From Nocardia sp. CDC159 (lineage in GTDB: Bacteria > Actinomycetota > Actinomycetes > Mycobacteriales > Mycobacteriaceae), in assembly GCF_023740735.1 (NCBI RefSeq), contig NZ_JAMRXH010000003.1, positions 1 to 64,000 on the forward strand: DNA of 64,000 nucleotides, given 5' to 3'. The notes under the pieces were generated by a model, which saw only the letters and a program-made list of their open reading frames with translations, had not been told where the DNA came from and did no database searches. Both the position numbers and the translations under genes were made by a program. The stretch's first letter is position 1; each line of letters opens with the position of its first letter. Of this stretch, positions 28,825-39,880 are shown piece after piece.

Positions 28825-29228
28825 TTCTTCATCATTCCAGGCACGGGCAAGCCGGTTTTCCGCACCCCGTGACCGGCGAAAACGGGTATGGGCCGCCCGC
28901 TCGGGGTCTAGCCTTACCAGCACCGCCGCGCCCCGCCGAATCCCCCGGCCCGCGGTCGGACCTGATGAGCGCGCTGGCGATCGAACAGAGCCGAGCCCCG
29001 TTCTGCCTCGAATAAGTAGGCGTAGACGAGCAGTCCCGATCGGAACGACCCGCTGAGACGACCCGCACGCGCGAGTCCTACGAGCGTCGTTCGCGGCCGT
29101 CTCGTCGTTGAGCGGTCGAAGCGCATGCGCGAAGCGCGAGTCTCGACCGCGCAACGACGAGACATGAGGGCCGCGAACCCGCCGCAGCGAAGCGGAGGCA
29201 ATCCAACACAGAGAGGAGTTCAATACCG
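28825..29228. other. Intergenic region between divergent trpE and the 29.2-kb gene
   Basis: It holds the trpE promoter side, with two mutually exclusive short pairings (GTTTTC/GAAAAC and GCCGGT/ACCGGC) at about 28850-28885, and a large inverted repeat at 29089-29178 described separately. No convincing gene is present. Confidence 0.5.
29089..29178. repeat. Large (~90-nt) nested inverted repeat
   Basis: The outer arms GTTCGCGGCC and GGCCGCGAAC are perfect. Inside them 21-base arms (29099-29119 and 29143-29163) match at 20 positions, with a five-base bulge (ATGAG) on the right between outer and inner arms. The 23-base loop itself contains the palindrome GCGCATGCGC. Folded, it would be an almost fully paired cruciform or hairpin. 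It resembles a miniature palindromic element, not a terminator. Confidence 0.8.
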
Positions 29229-29546
29229 ATGTACCCCTCGAATCCGGTATCACCGGAGGGTCCCCGGCACGCGGCTCCGCAGCCGATGGGTGGGATGCCC
29301 ACTCAGGCGCCGCGGATGATGAGCATGAACCAGCAGCCCGCGGGCGGGATGAACAAGCACAACGCGCTGGCGTCGTTCGTCACCTACGTCAAGGCGCTGG
29401 AAAGCCTGGACCGCAGCAGCTTTCCGCAGGAGTACGCCGAGCACACCGACCGCATCAAGGAGCTCAAGCCGTTCCTGAAGGCGCACGGCATTCTCGACGT
29501 CATGGACATCAAGAATCCGGAAGTGGCCGCGCTGCTCGGCGTCTGA
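29229..29546 (+). CDS. Hypothetical small protein, Met/Pro/Gln-rich N-terminus
   Basis: I do not recognise this 105-residue protein. Its first 40 residues are low-complexity (Pro, Gly, Met, Gln). The remainder looks like a compact helical domain ([20 protein letters not shown], then [19 protein letters not shown]). A good Shine-Dalgarno (GAGAGGAG) precedes the ATG. No signal peptide or membrane segment is present. It is followed 52 bases later by bcpB, which seems to have its own promoter. Confidence 0.7.
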   Translation: MYPSNPVSPEGPRHAAPQPMGGMPTQAPRMMSMNQQPAGGMNKHNALASFVTYVKALESLDRSSFPQEYAEHTDRIKELKPFLKAHGILDVMDIKNPEVAALLGV

Positions 29547-29585
29547 ACGGGATTCGCCGGTACCGGGTGCGCCCCGTGCGCCCGG

Positions 29586-29591
29586 TACTGT
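29586..29591 (+). promoter_or_regulatory. Predicted leaderless promoter (-10) of bcpB
   Basis: TACTGT lies seven bases before the ATG at 29599, and no Shine-Dalgarno is present. Confidence 0.5.
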
Positions 29592-29598
29592 CCAGTTC

Positions 29599-30060
29599 AT
29601 GAAGCAAGGCCAGCGCGCTCCCCAGTTCGAGCTCCCCGATCAGTCGGGCACCATCCGGTCTCTCGATTCGCTGCTGGCGGACGGGCCGCTGGTGTTGTTC
29701 TTCTTCCCCGCCGCCAACACCCCGGTCTGCACGGCCGAGGCCTGCCACTTCCGGGATCTGACGGCGGAATTCGCGGCCGTGGGCGCGTCCTGCGCGGGTA
29801 TCAGCACCGATTCGGTCGACACCCAGGCCGGCTTCGCCGACCGGCAGGGACTGTCCTATCCGGTGCTGTCCGATCGCGACGGCGCGGTGGCCGAACGCTT
29901 CGGCGTCAAGCGCGGCCTGCTCGGCAGGCTCGCCCCGGTCAAGCGGCAGACCTTCGTGATCGACACCGACCGCACGGTCTTGAAAATCGTCTCCAGCGAA
30001 CTTCGGGCGAATCACCACGCCGATTCCGCCCTGAACTTCCTTCGCCAACGAAACGGCTGA
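29599..30060 (+). CDS. bcpB: Peroxiredoxin, BCP/PrxQ type
   Basis: This 153-residue thiol peroxidase reduces peroxides with thioredoxin. The active site reads TPVCTAEAC: the peroxidatic Cys follows TPV and a candidate resolving Cys comes five residues later, the BCP spacing. The thioredoxin fold is complete, with QTFVIDTDRTV near the end. It is named for the syntenic mycobacterial gene next to trpE. The transcript appears leaderless. Confidence 0.93.
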   Translation: MKQGQRAPQFELPDQSGTIRSLDSLLADGPLVLFFFPAANTPVCTAEACHFRDLTAEFAAVGASCAGISTDSVDTQAGFADRQGLSYPVLSDRDGAVAERFGVKRGLLGRLAPVKRQTFVIDTDRTVLKIVSSELRANHHADSALNFLRQRNG

Positions 30061-30106
30061 TCCGAAACACCGCTCGCGACAACCACACAGCACGCGGCCG
30101 GGCGCA

Positions 30107-30112
30107 TACCCT
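30107..30112 (+). promoter_or_regulatory. Predicted leaderless promoter (-10) of the 30.1-kb gene
   Basis: TACCCT lies seven bases before the ATG at 30120, with no Shine-Dalgarno. Confidence 0.5.
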
Positions 30113-30119
30113 TAGTGAC

Positions 30120-30704
30120 ATGACTTCGCGAAGCGTGGAGCAATCACCTGGCACCGGACCCACCCTGCGCACGTGGCGCAACCGGATAGTCGGCTTAGTG
30201 CTCGTGATCGCCGCGCTGGTCATCGCCTATCTGCTGCTGGCGGCGTTCATCCCGCGCTGGTGGGCCCAGCGCATCGCCGAGATGTCCGGGCACGGCAGCT
30301 TCGCCAAGGGCATCTGGTCCGGGCTGTCGATCGGGTTCCTGTGCACGCTGGTGCCGCTGCTGCTGTTGCTGTTCGCCGCGCTGATGTGGCGCAAGCGCGG
30401 GGGCAGGTTCCTCGCCGGTGCGGCGGCGGTGCTCGCCGTGGCCGCGGCCGTGCCGAACCTGATGACGCTGACGATCATCTGGAGCGGAAACAACGCCGCG
30501 CACGCCGGAGAGCGGATTCTGGACGTGGATGCGCCCGGCTTCCGGGGTGCGTCGCTGATCGGCGCGATCGTCGCGGCCGCGCTGTTCCTGCTCATCGTCT
30601 TCGGGGTCGCGCGCCGCCGCTTGCGCAAACACCGCGCGGCCACCCGGCAGCAGCCGGTCGCGGAGGCGGGGAGCCACACGGGAACGGCCGATCAGGTCGA
30701 CTGA
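30120..30704 (+). CDS. Four-helix hypothetical membrane protein
   Basis: This 194-residue protein has hydrophobic segments at about 23-43, 75-95, 97-120 and 145-165, short loops and a basic C-terminal tail. The block IPRWWAQRIAEMSGHGSFAKG between the first two helices is probably external (quoted in part as a landmark). I do not assign a family. G/C-rich third positions and the leaderless promoter support a real gene. Confidence 0.75.
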   Translation: MTSRSVEQSPGTGPTLRTWRNRIVGLVLVIAALVIAYLLLAAFIPRWWAQRIAEMSGHGSFAKGIWSGLSIGFLCTLVPLLLLLFAALMWRKRGGRFLAGAAAVLAVAAAVPNLMTLTIIWSGNNAAHAGERILDVDAPGFRGASLIGAIVAAALFLLIVFGVARRRLRKHRAATRQQPVAEAGSHTGTADQVD

Positions 30705-30790
30705 CCAGGCGTGATAGATGTCACGTCATTCGAAACGAGGGTTGCCTGCGAGCGAAATCGTGGCAAACTTGAAGCCGCAGGTGACTGTGA

Positions 30791-30804
30791 ATTGAAGTTT
30801 CAAT
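30791..30804. promoter_or_regulatory. Candidate MarR operator palindrome
   Basis: ATTGAA and TTCAAT are six-base inverted arms around GT, 57 bases ahead of the MarR gene in an unusually A/T-rich stretch. A further CTTGAAG half-site lies about 25 bases upstream. Autoregulation by the MarR protein is the natural reading, but it is inferred. Confidence 0.45.
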
Positions 30805-30860
30805 AATCACTAGGATTGCTAACGACATCACGTCACTTGGGCTGCAAGAGAGGGCGCGAA

Positions 30861-31373
30861 GTGACGAAGTGGTTGAACCCCATCGAACAGCGAGCTTGGC
30901 GTACCCTTGTCGCGCTGACGACTCGACTGCCCGCGGCAATGGACACCCAGCTGCAACGCGAGTCAGGCGTGACGCATTTCGAATATTTCGTCATGGCCTT
31001 GCTGTCGGAAGAACCGGGACACCGGTTGCAGTTGAGCGAACTCGCCTATAAGGCAAATGCATCGCTATCTCGGCTTTCGCATGTGGTGACCAAGCTGGAA
31101 CGGCTCGGCTGGGCCCATCGCGAGGTACTGCCCGGACGCCGCGGCGCCCATGCGGTGCTCACCGACGCGGGCTACCGCAAGGTCGAGGAGGCCACCCCCG
31201 GCTATCTCGATGCCGTGCGCGGACTGGTCTTCGACGGCTTGGACGCCAACCAGACCCGCCAGCTGCTCGAGCTCGGGCAGGCGCTGGTGCATCAGCTCGA
31301 TATCGGGACCGAACGCGGCATCGGGCGGTCCAGCGGGCGGCCCACTCCCCCGGCCGATTCGATGACCGACTAG
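30861..31373 (+). CDS. MarR-family transcriptional regulator
   Basis: This 170-residue winged-helix regulator has [20 protein letters not shown] leading into the recognition-helix block [19 protein letters not shown] and the wing [18 protein letters not shown]. The start is GTG 30861, preceded by AGAGGG; the longer frame from 30816 lacks family similarity. Ligand and targets are unknown. Its stop codon overlaps that of hisI on the other strand in a CTAG tetramer. Confidence 0.9.
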   Translation: MTKWLNPIEQRAWRTLVALTTRLPAAMDTQLQRESGVTHFEYFVMALLSEEPGHRLQLSELAYKANASLSRLSHVVTKLERLGWAHREVLPGRRGAHAVLTDAGYRKVEEATPGYLDAVRGLVFDGLDANQTRQLLELGQALVHQLDIGTERGIGRSSGRPTPPADSMTD

Positions 31374-31716
31374 CCGTCGGCCAGCAGGATGTCGCCGTCC
31401 CAGCAGGTGTGCGTGCCGGTGTGGCAGGCCGCGCCCTGCTGATCGACGATCAGCAGGATGGCGTCGCCGTCGCAGTCCAGCCGGACCTCGTGCACGTACT
31501 GGGTGTGGCCGGAGGTCTCGCCCTTGACCCAGTACCGCTGGCGCGAGCGGGAGTAATAGGTGGCCTTGCGGGTCGCCAGCGTGCGGGCCAGCGCCTCGTC
31601 GTCCATCCACGCCATCATGAGCACATCGCCGGTGGCGCGCTCCTGGGCGATGGCCGCGACCAGACCGGCCTCGTTGCGCTTCAGCCGGGCCGCGATCCCC
31701 GGATCCAAACTCGAGC

Positions 31717-31720
<4 letters not shown>
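31370..31720 (-). CDS. hisI: Phosphoribosyl-AMP cyclohydrolase
   Basis: This 116-residue zinc enzyme performs the third step of histidine synthesis. Metal sites DCDGD and CHTGTHTCW and the substrate block [20 protein letters not shown] are intact. It lacks the HisE pyrophosphohydrolase domain, which must be encoded elsewhere. GTG 31720 overlaps the hisF stop (GTGA). It is the last gene of the his cluster. Confidence 0.96.
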
Positions 31721-32486
<766 letters not shown>

Positions 32487-32490
<4 letters not shown>

Positions 32491-33323
32491 CGGTTTCGGT
32501 CTCCTGTCGTGCGGCGGGCGGTTTCCCGGTCCACCGCGATATCGATCAAGTCCAGCAGTTCGGAGTGCACACCGGGCGCGGCCGCGAGCACGGAATTCGA
32601 CGCCAGCGTCCAGGGTTCGCCGCGCAGGTCGGTCACCACCCCACCGGCCGCGCGCACCAGGGCGGCCCCGGCGGCGTTGTCCCACGGGTGATTGCCGAAG
32701 ACGACCGCCCCGCCGAGCACACCGGAGGCGGTGAAGGCCAGGTCGATTCCCGTCGAACCGTGCATGCGCACTCGCCCCGACAACCGGCTCAGCGCGCCGA
32801 GCAGATCGAAGCGGAACCGCCCCGGGATGCGGCCGTGGCTGTCGATGTTGAAGGTGCCGAAGCCGATCATGGCATCGGAGAGTCTGCCGGGCGCCAAGGG
32901 CGGCAACGGTTTTCCGTCCAGATACACCGGCCCGCCGAGTGCCGCGGCGTAGCGGCGGCCCAGCAGCGGCAGCCAGGTCAGCCCCAGCACCGGCTCGCCG
33001 TCGTCGACCAGCGCCAGCAGCATGCCCGAGAGCGGATGTCCGGACGAGTAGTTGAAGGTGCCATCGATCGGATCGAGCACCCACGCCGTGCCGGAGGTGA
33101 GTTCGGGGCCGCCGAATTCCTCGCCGTGCACGGGGATTCCGGTGCGCTCGCGCAGCTGCTCGGTCAGCGTGCGCTCGAGTTCGAGATCCAGGGCGGTGGC
33201 GAAGTCGCCGCGACCCTTCTGCACCGCGCTGGGTGCGCCGATGCCCTCCGCGAAACGCGGTGCGGCCGAATCCAAAATCTCGCTCGCGAGGGCGAGCAGT
33301 GCCTTCGGGTCCCGGACGGCCAT
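32487..33323 (-). CDS. hisN: Inositol-monophosphatase-family histidinol-phosphatase
   Basis: This 278-residue Mg-dependent phosphatase has the family motifs [15 protein letters not shown] and HPWDNAAG. Location inside the his operon (the impA position of mycobacteria), plus absence of a phosphatase domain on HisB, makes histinol-phosphate removal (the step before HisD) the likely role; inositol phosphate or other substrates remain possible. Its start lies four bases after the hisA stop. Confidence 0.85.
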
Positions 33324-33327
33324 CGCC

Positions 33328-34137
33328 TCAGCGCACCGCGGCCAGGGCCTCGGGCAGCGTGAATCGCCCGGCGTAGAGCGCCTTTCCGACGATCGCGCCC
33401 TCCACACCCTCGTCGACCAGTTCCGCGATGGCCCGCAGATCGTCGATGGTGGACACGCCGCCGGAGGCGATCACCGGGGCGTCGGTGGCATTGGCGACCT
33501 CGCGCAGCAGATCCAGGTTGGGGCCGGTGAGGGTGCCGTCCTTGGTGACGTCGGTGACCACGTAGCGGGTGCAGCCGTCGCGTTCCAGGCGCTCGAGCAC
33601 CTCCCACAGGTCGCCGCCGTCGCTGACCCAGCCGCGCCCGCGCAGCCGGTACTCGCCATCGATCAGGCGCACGTCCAGGCCGACGGCGATCTTGTCGCCG
33701 TATTCGGCGATCGCGCGGGCGCACCACTGCGGATTCTCGAGCGCCGCGGTACCGAGGTTGACCCGGGCGCAGCCGGTGGCCAGCGCCGCCTTCAGCGAGT
33801 CGTCGTCGCGGATGCCGCCGGACAGCTCGACCTTCACGTCCAGCTCGCCGACTACCTGGGCCAGCAGCTCCCGATTGGAGCCGCGCCCGAAGGCGGCGTC
33901 CAGATCGACCAGATGCACCCATTCGGCACCCGCCTGCTGCCAGGCGAGCGCGGCGTCACGGGGCGCGCCGTAGCTGGTTTCGCTCCCGGCCTCCCCCTGA
34001 ACCAGGCGCACGGCCTCCCCATTGGCGACATCGACGGCGGGTAGCAAGACAAGACGACCGCCGCCGCCTCGCTGGCGCTCGGTGGCGCCGCCCGTCTGGG
34101 ACGCTGTGTTATCCGGTTCGCTCGCAAGCTCGCTCAC
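33328..34137 (-). CDS. hisA: HisA (ProFAR isomerase) with repeat-encoded N-terminus
   Basis: This TIM-barrel isomerase opens the ribose of ProFAR; actinobacterial homologues (PriA) also serve as TrpF, which matters because no trpF is present in this window. The core begins at [26 protein letters not shown] and [11 protein letters not shown] are typical. The protein is 269 residues, about 25 longer than usual, because the first ~24 codons are a dispersed repeat shared with trpA. No usable start codon lies between the repeat and beta-strand 1, so the repeat must be translated. A TAAGCT box six bases before GTG 34137 suggests a separate leaderless promoter. Confidence 0.95.
   Translation of the reverse strand: MSELASEPDNTASQTGGATERQRGGGGRLVLLPAVDVANGEAVRLVQGEAGSETSYGAPRDAALAWQQAGAEWVHLVDLDAAFGRGSNRELLAQVVGELDVKVELSGGIRDDDSLKAALATGCARVNLGTAALENPQWCARAIAEYGDKIAVGLDVRLIDGEYRLRGRGWVSDGGDLWEVLERLERDGCTRYVVTDVTKDGTLTGPNLDLLREVANATDAPVIASGGVSTIDDLRAIAELVDEGVEGAIVGKALYAGRFTLPEALAAVR
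34066..34137 (-). repeat. Dispersed repeat copy 2, coding for the HisA N-terminus
   Basis: Reading from the hisA GTG, 56 of 72 bases match the trpA copy (24183-24254) without gaps. It encodes SELASEP...[14 protein letters not shown]. It supplies the only plausible start codon of hisA. Confidence 0.85.
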
Positions 34138-34143
34138 GACCGC

Positions 34144-34149
34144 AGCTTA
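34144..34149 (-). promoter_or_regulatory. Predicted near-leaderless promoter (-10) of hisA
   Basis: TAAGCT on the minus strand lies six bases from GTG 34137. A promoter here would serve hisA-hisN-hisF-hisI, which are cut off from hisDCBH by a gene on the opposite strand. Confidence 0.45.
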
Positions 34150-34366
34150 CTGGGCATTCTTTACGCTATCCGAACCGGGATGTCTCGAATGGGACGCCCG
34201 TCACGCCATGTGGTCGGCCCGGGCGGGGTTTGGCCGGTCGGTCAGCGGGCAACAGAGAACAGAGGACGTGTCATGGTGGGCGCGGCGGCGTGGGGGCCGC
34301 CGCTACCCATCGGTGGGGACCGGGCACGCACCTTCGTCCATGCCGCCGACCGACAAGAGGAAAGCC

Positions 34367-34846
34367 ATGTCCCGAATCACGCTGCCGCGCTGGGCGTTCG
34401 CGCTGCCGTCAGCGGCCCTCGGGGCGGCCGTCGCGCTGGCCCCGCCCGCCGCTGCCGCACCGGCGGACCCGCTGACCCAGGCGGCCTGCGATTTCGGCTG
34501 GCAGTTCACCACCTACGACTGGGCCAACTACGACGACTACGCCCGCCGCGTACTCGACCGCTCGACCGGCGAATTCCGCGGTCAATTCGAGGGCACCGTC
34601 CCCGACCGCCGCGCCCAAGCTCAGATCACCCATACCCGCGCCGAGGCGGTGGCGGTCGAATGCCGCACCGACGCCGCCGATCCCCAGCACGCCCAGGCCG
34701 TCATCACCGTCGACCAGAACACCGCCAGCGACGCCACTTTCGGCATCCCGCAGCAGGCGCGCACGGTGCTGCGGGTGAACCTGGACAACGTGGGCGGGCG
34801 CTGGCTGGCCGGGCGGGTGGAGCCGGTGGCCCCGCCGCCGCGCTAG
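34367..34846 (+). CDS. Secreted protein resembling Mce-associated proteins
   Basis: This 159-residue protein has a signal peptide ([19 protein letters not shown], cleavage near AAAAPA). Its mature domain has the pattern of the extracytoplasmic NTF2-like part of Mce-associated proteins: [20 protein letters not shown], a strand-rich middle, and a final [27 protein letters not shown] precedes the ATG at 34367. It sits inside the his cluster on the opposite strand, and its stop overlaps the hisH stop in CTAG. No mce operon is nearby, so a link to Mce transport is only a family hint. Confidence 0.78.
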   Translation: MSRITLPRWAFALPSAALGAAVALAPPAAAAPADPLTQAACDFGWQFTTYDWANYDDYARRVLDRSTGEFRGQFEGTVPDRRAQAQITHTRAEAVAVECRTDAADPQHAQAVITVDQNTASDATFGIPQQARTVLRVNLDNVGGRWLAGRVEPVAPPPR

Positions 34847-35471
34847 AGCGAATTCACCCAGTTGCGCAGCAACTGGGCGCCGGCGTCGCCGGACTTCTCC
34901 GGGTGGAATTGGGTGGCGCTGAGCGGGCCGTTCTCGACGGCGGCCAGGAACGGGGCGCCGTGCTCGGCCCAGGTGAGCTTCGCCGGATCCAGCGGGCCCT
35001 CGTCGGACCACTCCCATTTCTGGGCGGCGTAGGAGTGCACGAAGTAGAAGCGGGTGTCGGCGTCCATGCCCGCGAACAGCGTGCTGTCGGCGGGTGCGGA
35101 GACCGTATTCCAGCCCATGTGCGGCAGGATCGCGGCGGGCAGGCGCTCGACGGTGCCGGGCCATTCGGCGCAGCCCTCGGTCTCGACGCCGAATTCGACC
35201 CCGCGCGCGAACAAGATCTGCATGCCGACGCAGATGCCCAGCACCGGCCGGGCACCGGCGAGGCGCTTGCCGATGATGCGCTCCCCGCGCACGGCCCGCA
35301 GCCCGGCCATGCACGCGGCGAACGCGCCGACGCCGGGAACCACCAAACCGTCGGCGCGCAAGGCGATCTCGGGATCGGCGGTGACGGTGACATCGGCACC
35401 GGCGCGGATCAGCGCGCGCTGGGCCGAGTGCAGGTTGCCGGAGCCGTAGTCCAGCAGGGCGACCGACTTCG

Positions 35472-35475
<4 letters not shown>
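34843..35475 (-). CDS. hisH: Imidazole glycerol phosphate synthase, glutaminase subunit
   Basis: This 210-residue class I glutamine amidotransferase supplies ammonia to HisF. The nucleophile lies in [11 protein letters not shown], the oxyanion loop in VPGVGAF, and the His/Glu pair in [12 protein letters not shown] 35475 overlaps the hisB stop. It is the last gene of hisDCBH before the opposing gene at 34.4 kb. Confidence 0.97.
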
Positions 35476-38550
<3,075 letters not shown>

Positions 38551-38645
38551 GGCGGTGCGGGATCCTTCGTCTGTGCTGGTCATCAGATGGCTTCTGGCCA
38601 GCTACCAGACTATCGGGTACCTGCCAGTGGATATTCACCGCCGTC

Positions 38646-38666
38646 GGCGAGCGGAACTCGCTCGCC
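38646..38666 (-). terminator. Hairpin between the mycothiol-type enzyme gene and hisD
   Basis: Eight-base perfect arms (GGCGAGCG and CGCTCGCC) enclose a five-base loop, 39 bases downstream of the gene ending at 38705. No T-run follows. Confidence 0.55.
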
Positions 38667-38704
38667 TGCGGGAGGTGGCGGGAGGCGCACCACGACCGTC
38701 GCCG

Positions 38705-39316
38705 TCAGGTGGGCGCGCCCATCCGCCGCCGCAGCGTCGCCACGCCCGCGCCGTCGAGATCGGCGAGCGCGGCCCGGCGGCCGACCATGGCCAGCGCCAG
38801 GGCCTCGCCCGGCCCGCGCACCTCCGGACCGGAGCCGGAGGTCCAGTCGATATCGGTCGCGACGAATCGCAACCCACGGGTGTAGCGGCCCGGCCGGGCG
38901 AACGGGTCGGGGTGGCTCAGCACCGCCCGCAGCCGGTCCGCGGGGATTTCGCGGAACCGGCCGAGCGGGCGGCGGATGTCCTGCTGATGGACCAGCATGT
39001 CGGCCAGGCCGACGCGCGGGACCAGCCGGGTGATGTGCTCGCCGGAGTGCTCCAACTTGCTCACCAGTCGCGCGGTCGGCAGCGCGCGGGACCTGTCGAC
39101 CAGCACATTGTTGGTCCGATCGGCGGAAAGTCCGCAGCGCAGGAACACCCCCGCGTAGGTCGGTGCGGGAATGGCGTCGTACAGCAGATGCCCGACCACA
39201 TCGCGCACCCGCCACCCCGCGCACAGCGACGGCGTCAGCCACTCTTCATCGGACAGCGCGCGTAGCAACGCGATCAGCTCCGCCCGCTCGGCCCTCAGCA
39301 AATCCCGGGTGCTCAC
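38705..39316 (-). CDS. Mycothiol-dependent-type enzyme, DinB/MDMPI family
   Basis: This 203-residue protein has the four-helix DinB-like fold of the maleylpyruvate isomerase family. The typical block TPSLCAGWRVRDVVGHLLYD has a conserved His (GHLLYD), and a second His appears in DMLVHQQDIRRPLG, both potential metal ligands. The family uses mycothiol, the actinobacterial thiol, but its substrates vary widely. GTG 39316 is chosen because TAGGCT lies exactly seven bases upstream. Confidence 0.85.
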   Translation of the reverse strand: MSTRDLLRAERAELIALLRALSDEEWLTPSLCAGWRVRDVVGHLLYDAIPAPTYAGVFLRCGLSADRTNNVLVDRSRALPTARLVSKLEHSGEHITRLVPRVGLADMLVHQQDIRRPLGRFREIPADRLRAVLSHPDPFARPGRYTRGLRFVATDIDWTSGSGPEVRGPGEALALAMVGRRAALADLDGAGVATLRRRMGAPT

Positions 39317-39323
39317 GACCGAA

Positions 39324-39329
39324 AGCCTA
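39324..39329 (-). promoter_or_regulatory. Predicted leaderless promoter (-10) of the MDMPI-family gene
   Basis: TAGGCT on the minus strand, seven bases before GTG 39316. Confidence 0.5.
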
Positions 39330-39379
39330 ACCACGCCAAGGCATATCGCGGAAGAGATGATTTCGCTTGGCAGCGAATA

Positions 39380-39667
39380 CTATTCGGCAACCAACCGGCG
39401 AATCACCAACGGCTCGGCCAGGATCTCATCCAGCACCTTGGCCACCTGCTCGAAATGCGGGGTGCGGAAATGCTCGTCCAGCACCTCCCCATCGGTCCAC
39501 TCCTCCACGATCACCACATGCGCCGGATCGCTCGTATCCACGAACGGCCGATACGACACACACCCGGGCTCGGCCAGCGACGGCTCGACCATCGCCTCCA
39601 CCGCGTCCCGCAGCCGCTTCTCCTGCCCGGGAACAGCACGCATTTCGGCAATGACGAACAGGCTCAT
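39380..39667 (-). CDS. Antibiotic biosynthesis monooxygenase (ABM) domain protein
   Basis: This 95-residue ferredoxin-like protein has the ABM pattern: an N-terminal strand (FVIAEMRAVPGQEKRLRDAV), the EPGCVSYRPF strand and the VVIVEEWTDGEVLDEHFRT helix. Members act as cofactor-free oxygenases or haem-degrading or quinol enzymes; none of these can be chosen here. GGAAGGAG lies upstream of the ATG. A homologue occupies the same place near hisD in mycobacteria. Confidence 0.88.
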   Translation of the reverse strand: MSLFVIAEMRAVPGQEKRLRDAVEAMVEPSLAEPGCVSYRPFVDTSDPAHVVIVEEWTDGEVLDEHFRTPHFEQVAKVLDEILAEPLVIRRLVAE

Positions 39668-39790
39668 GGGTCCACTCCTTCCGGCTCGCGACGGCGACGG
39701 GTGCCACCGTCGCAGCCCAGCATGGCCCACCGCACGTCGCGCCACGCGGGCATCGCGGCGCCGGATGCGCACCGCCCCTACGCGCCAGGA

Positions 39791-39880
39791 ACTCCGGAGG
39801 GCATGCGGTTATCGCTCAGGAGGCCCCGCAGACGCGGGGTGTCGCTCAGGAAGCCCCGGGGGACATGCGGGTATCGCTGT
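39791..39880 (-). repeat. Three degenerate ~30-nt tandem units over the kinase stop codon
   Basis: Consecutive blocks at 39791, 39821 and 39851 share GCGAYA-C..-CTCCTGA-like sequence on the minus strand. The unit at 39851 encodes the kinase C-terminus and the others follow its stop. Each contains a GC palindrome, the middle one (CCCCGC-gtct-GCGGGG) being a good hairpin. The array may double as the kinase terminator. Confidence 0.6.

Noticed and set aside
28825..29010. Trp attenuator leader peptide before trpE
   Set aside because: No short frame with tandem Trp codons was found on the minus strand in the 180 bases upstream. Alternative short pairings exist but are too weak to call.
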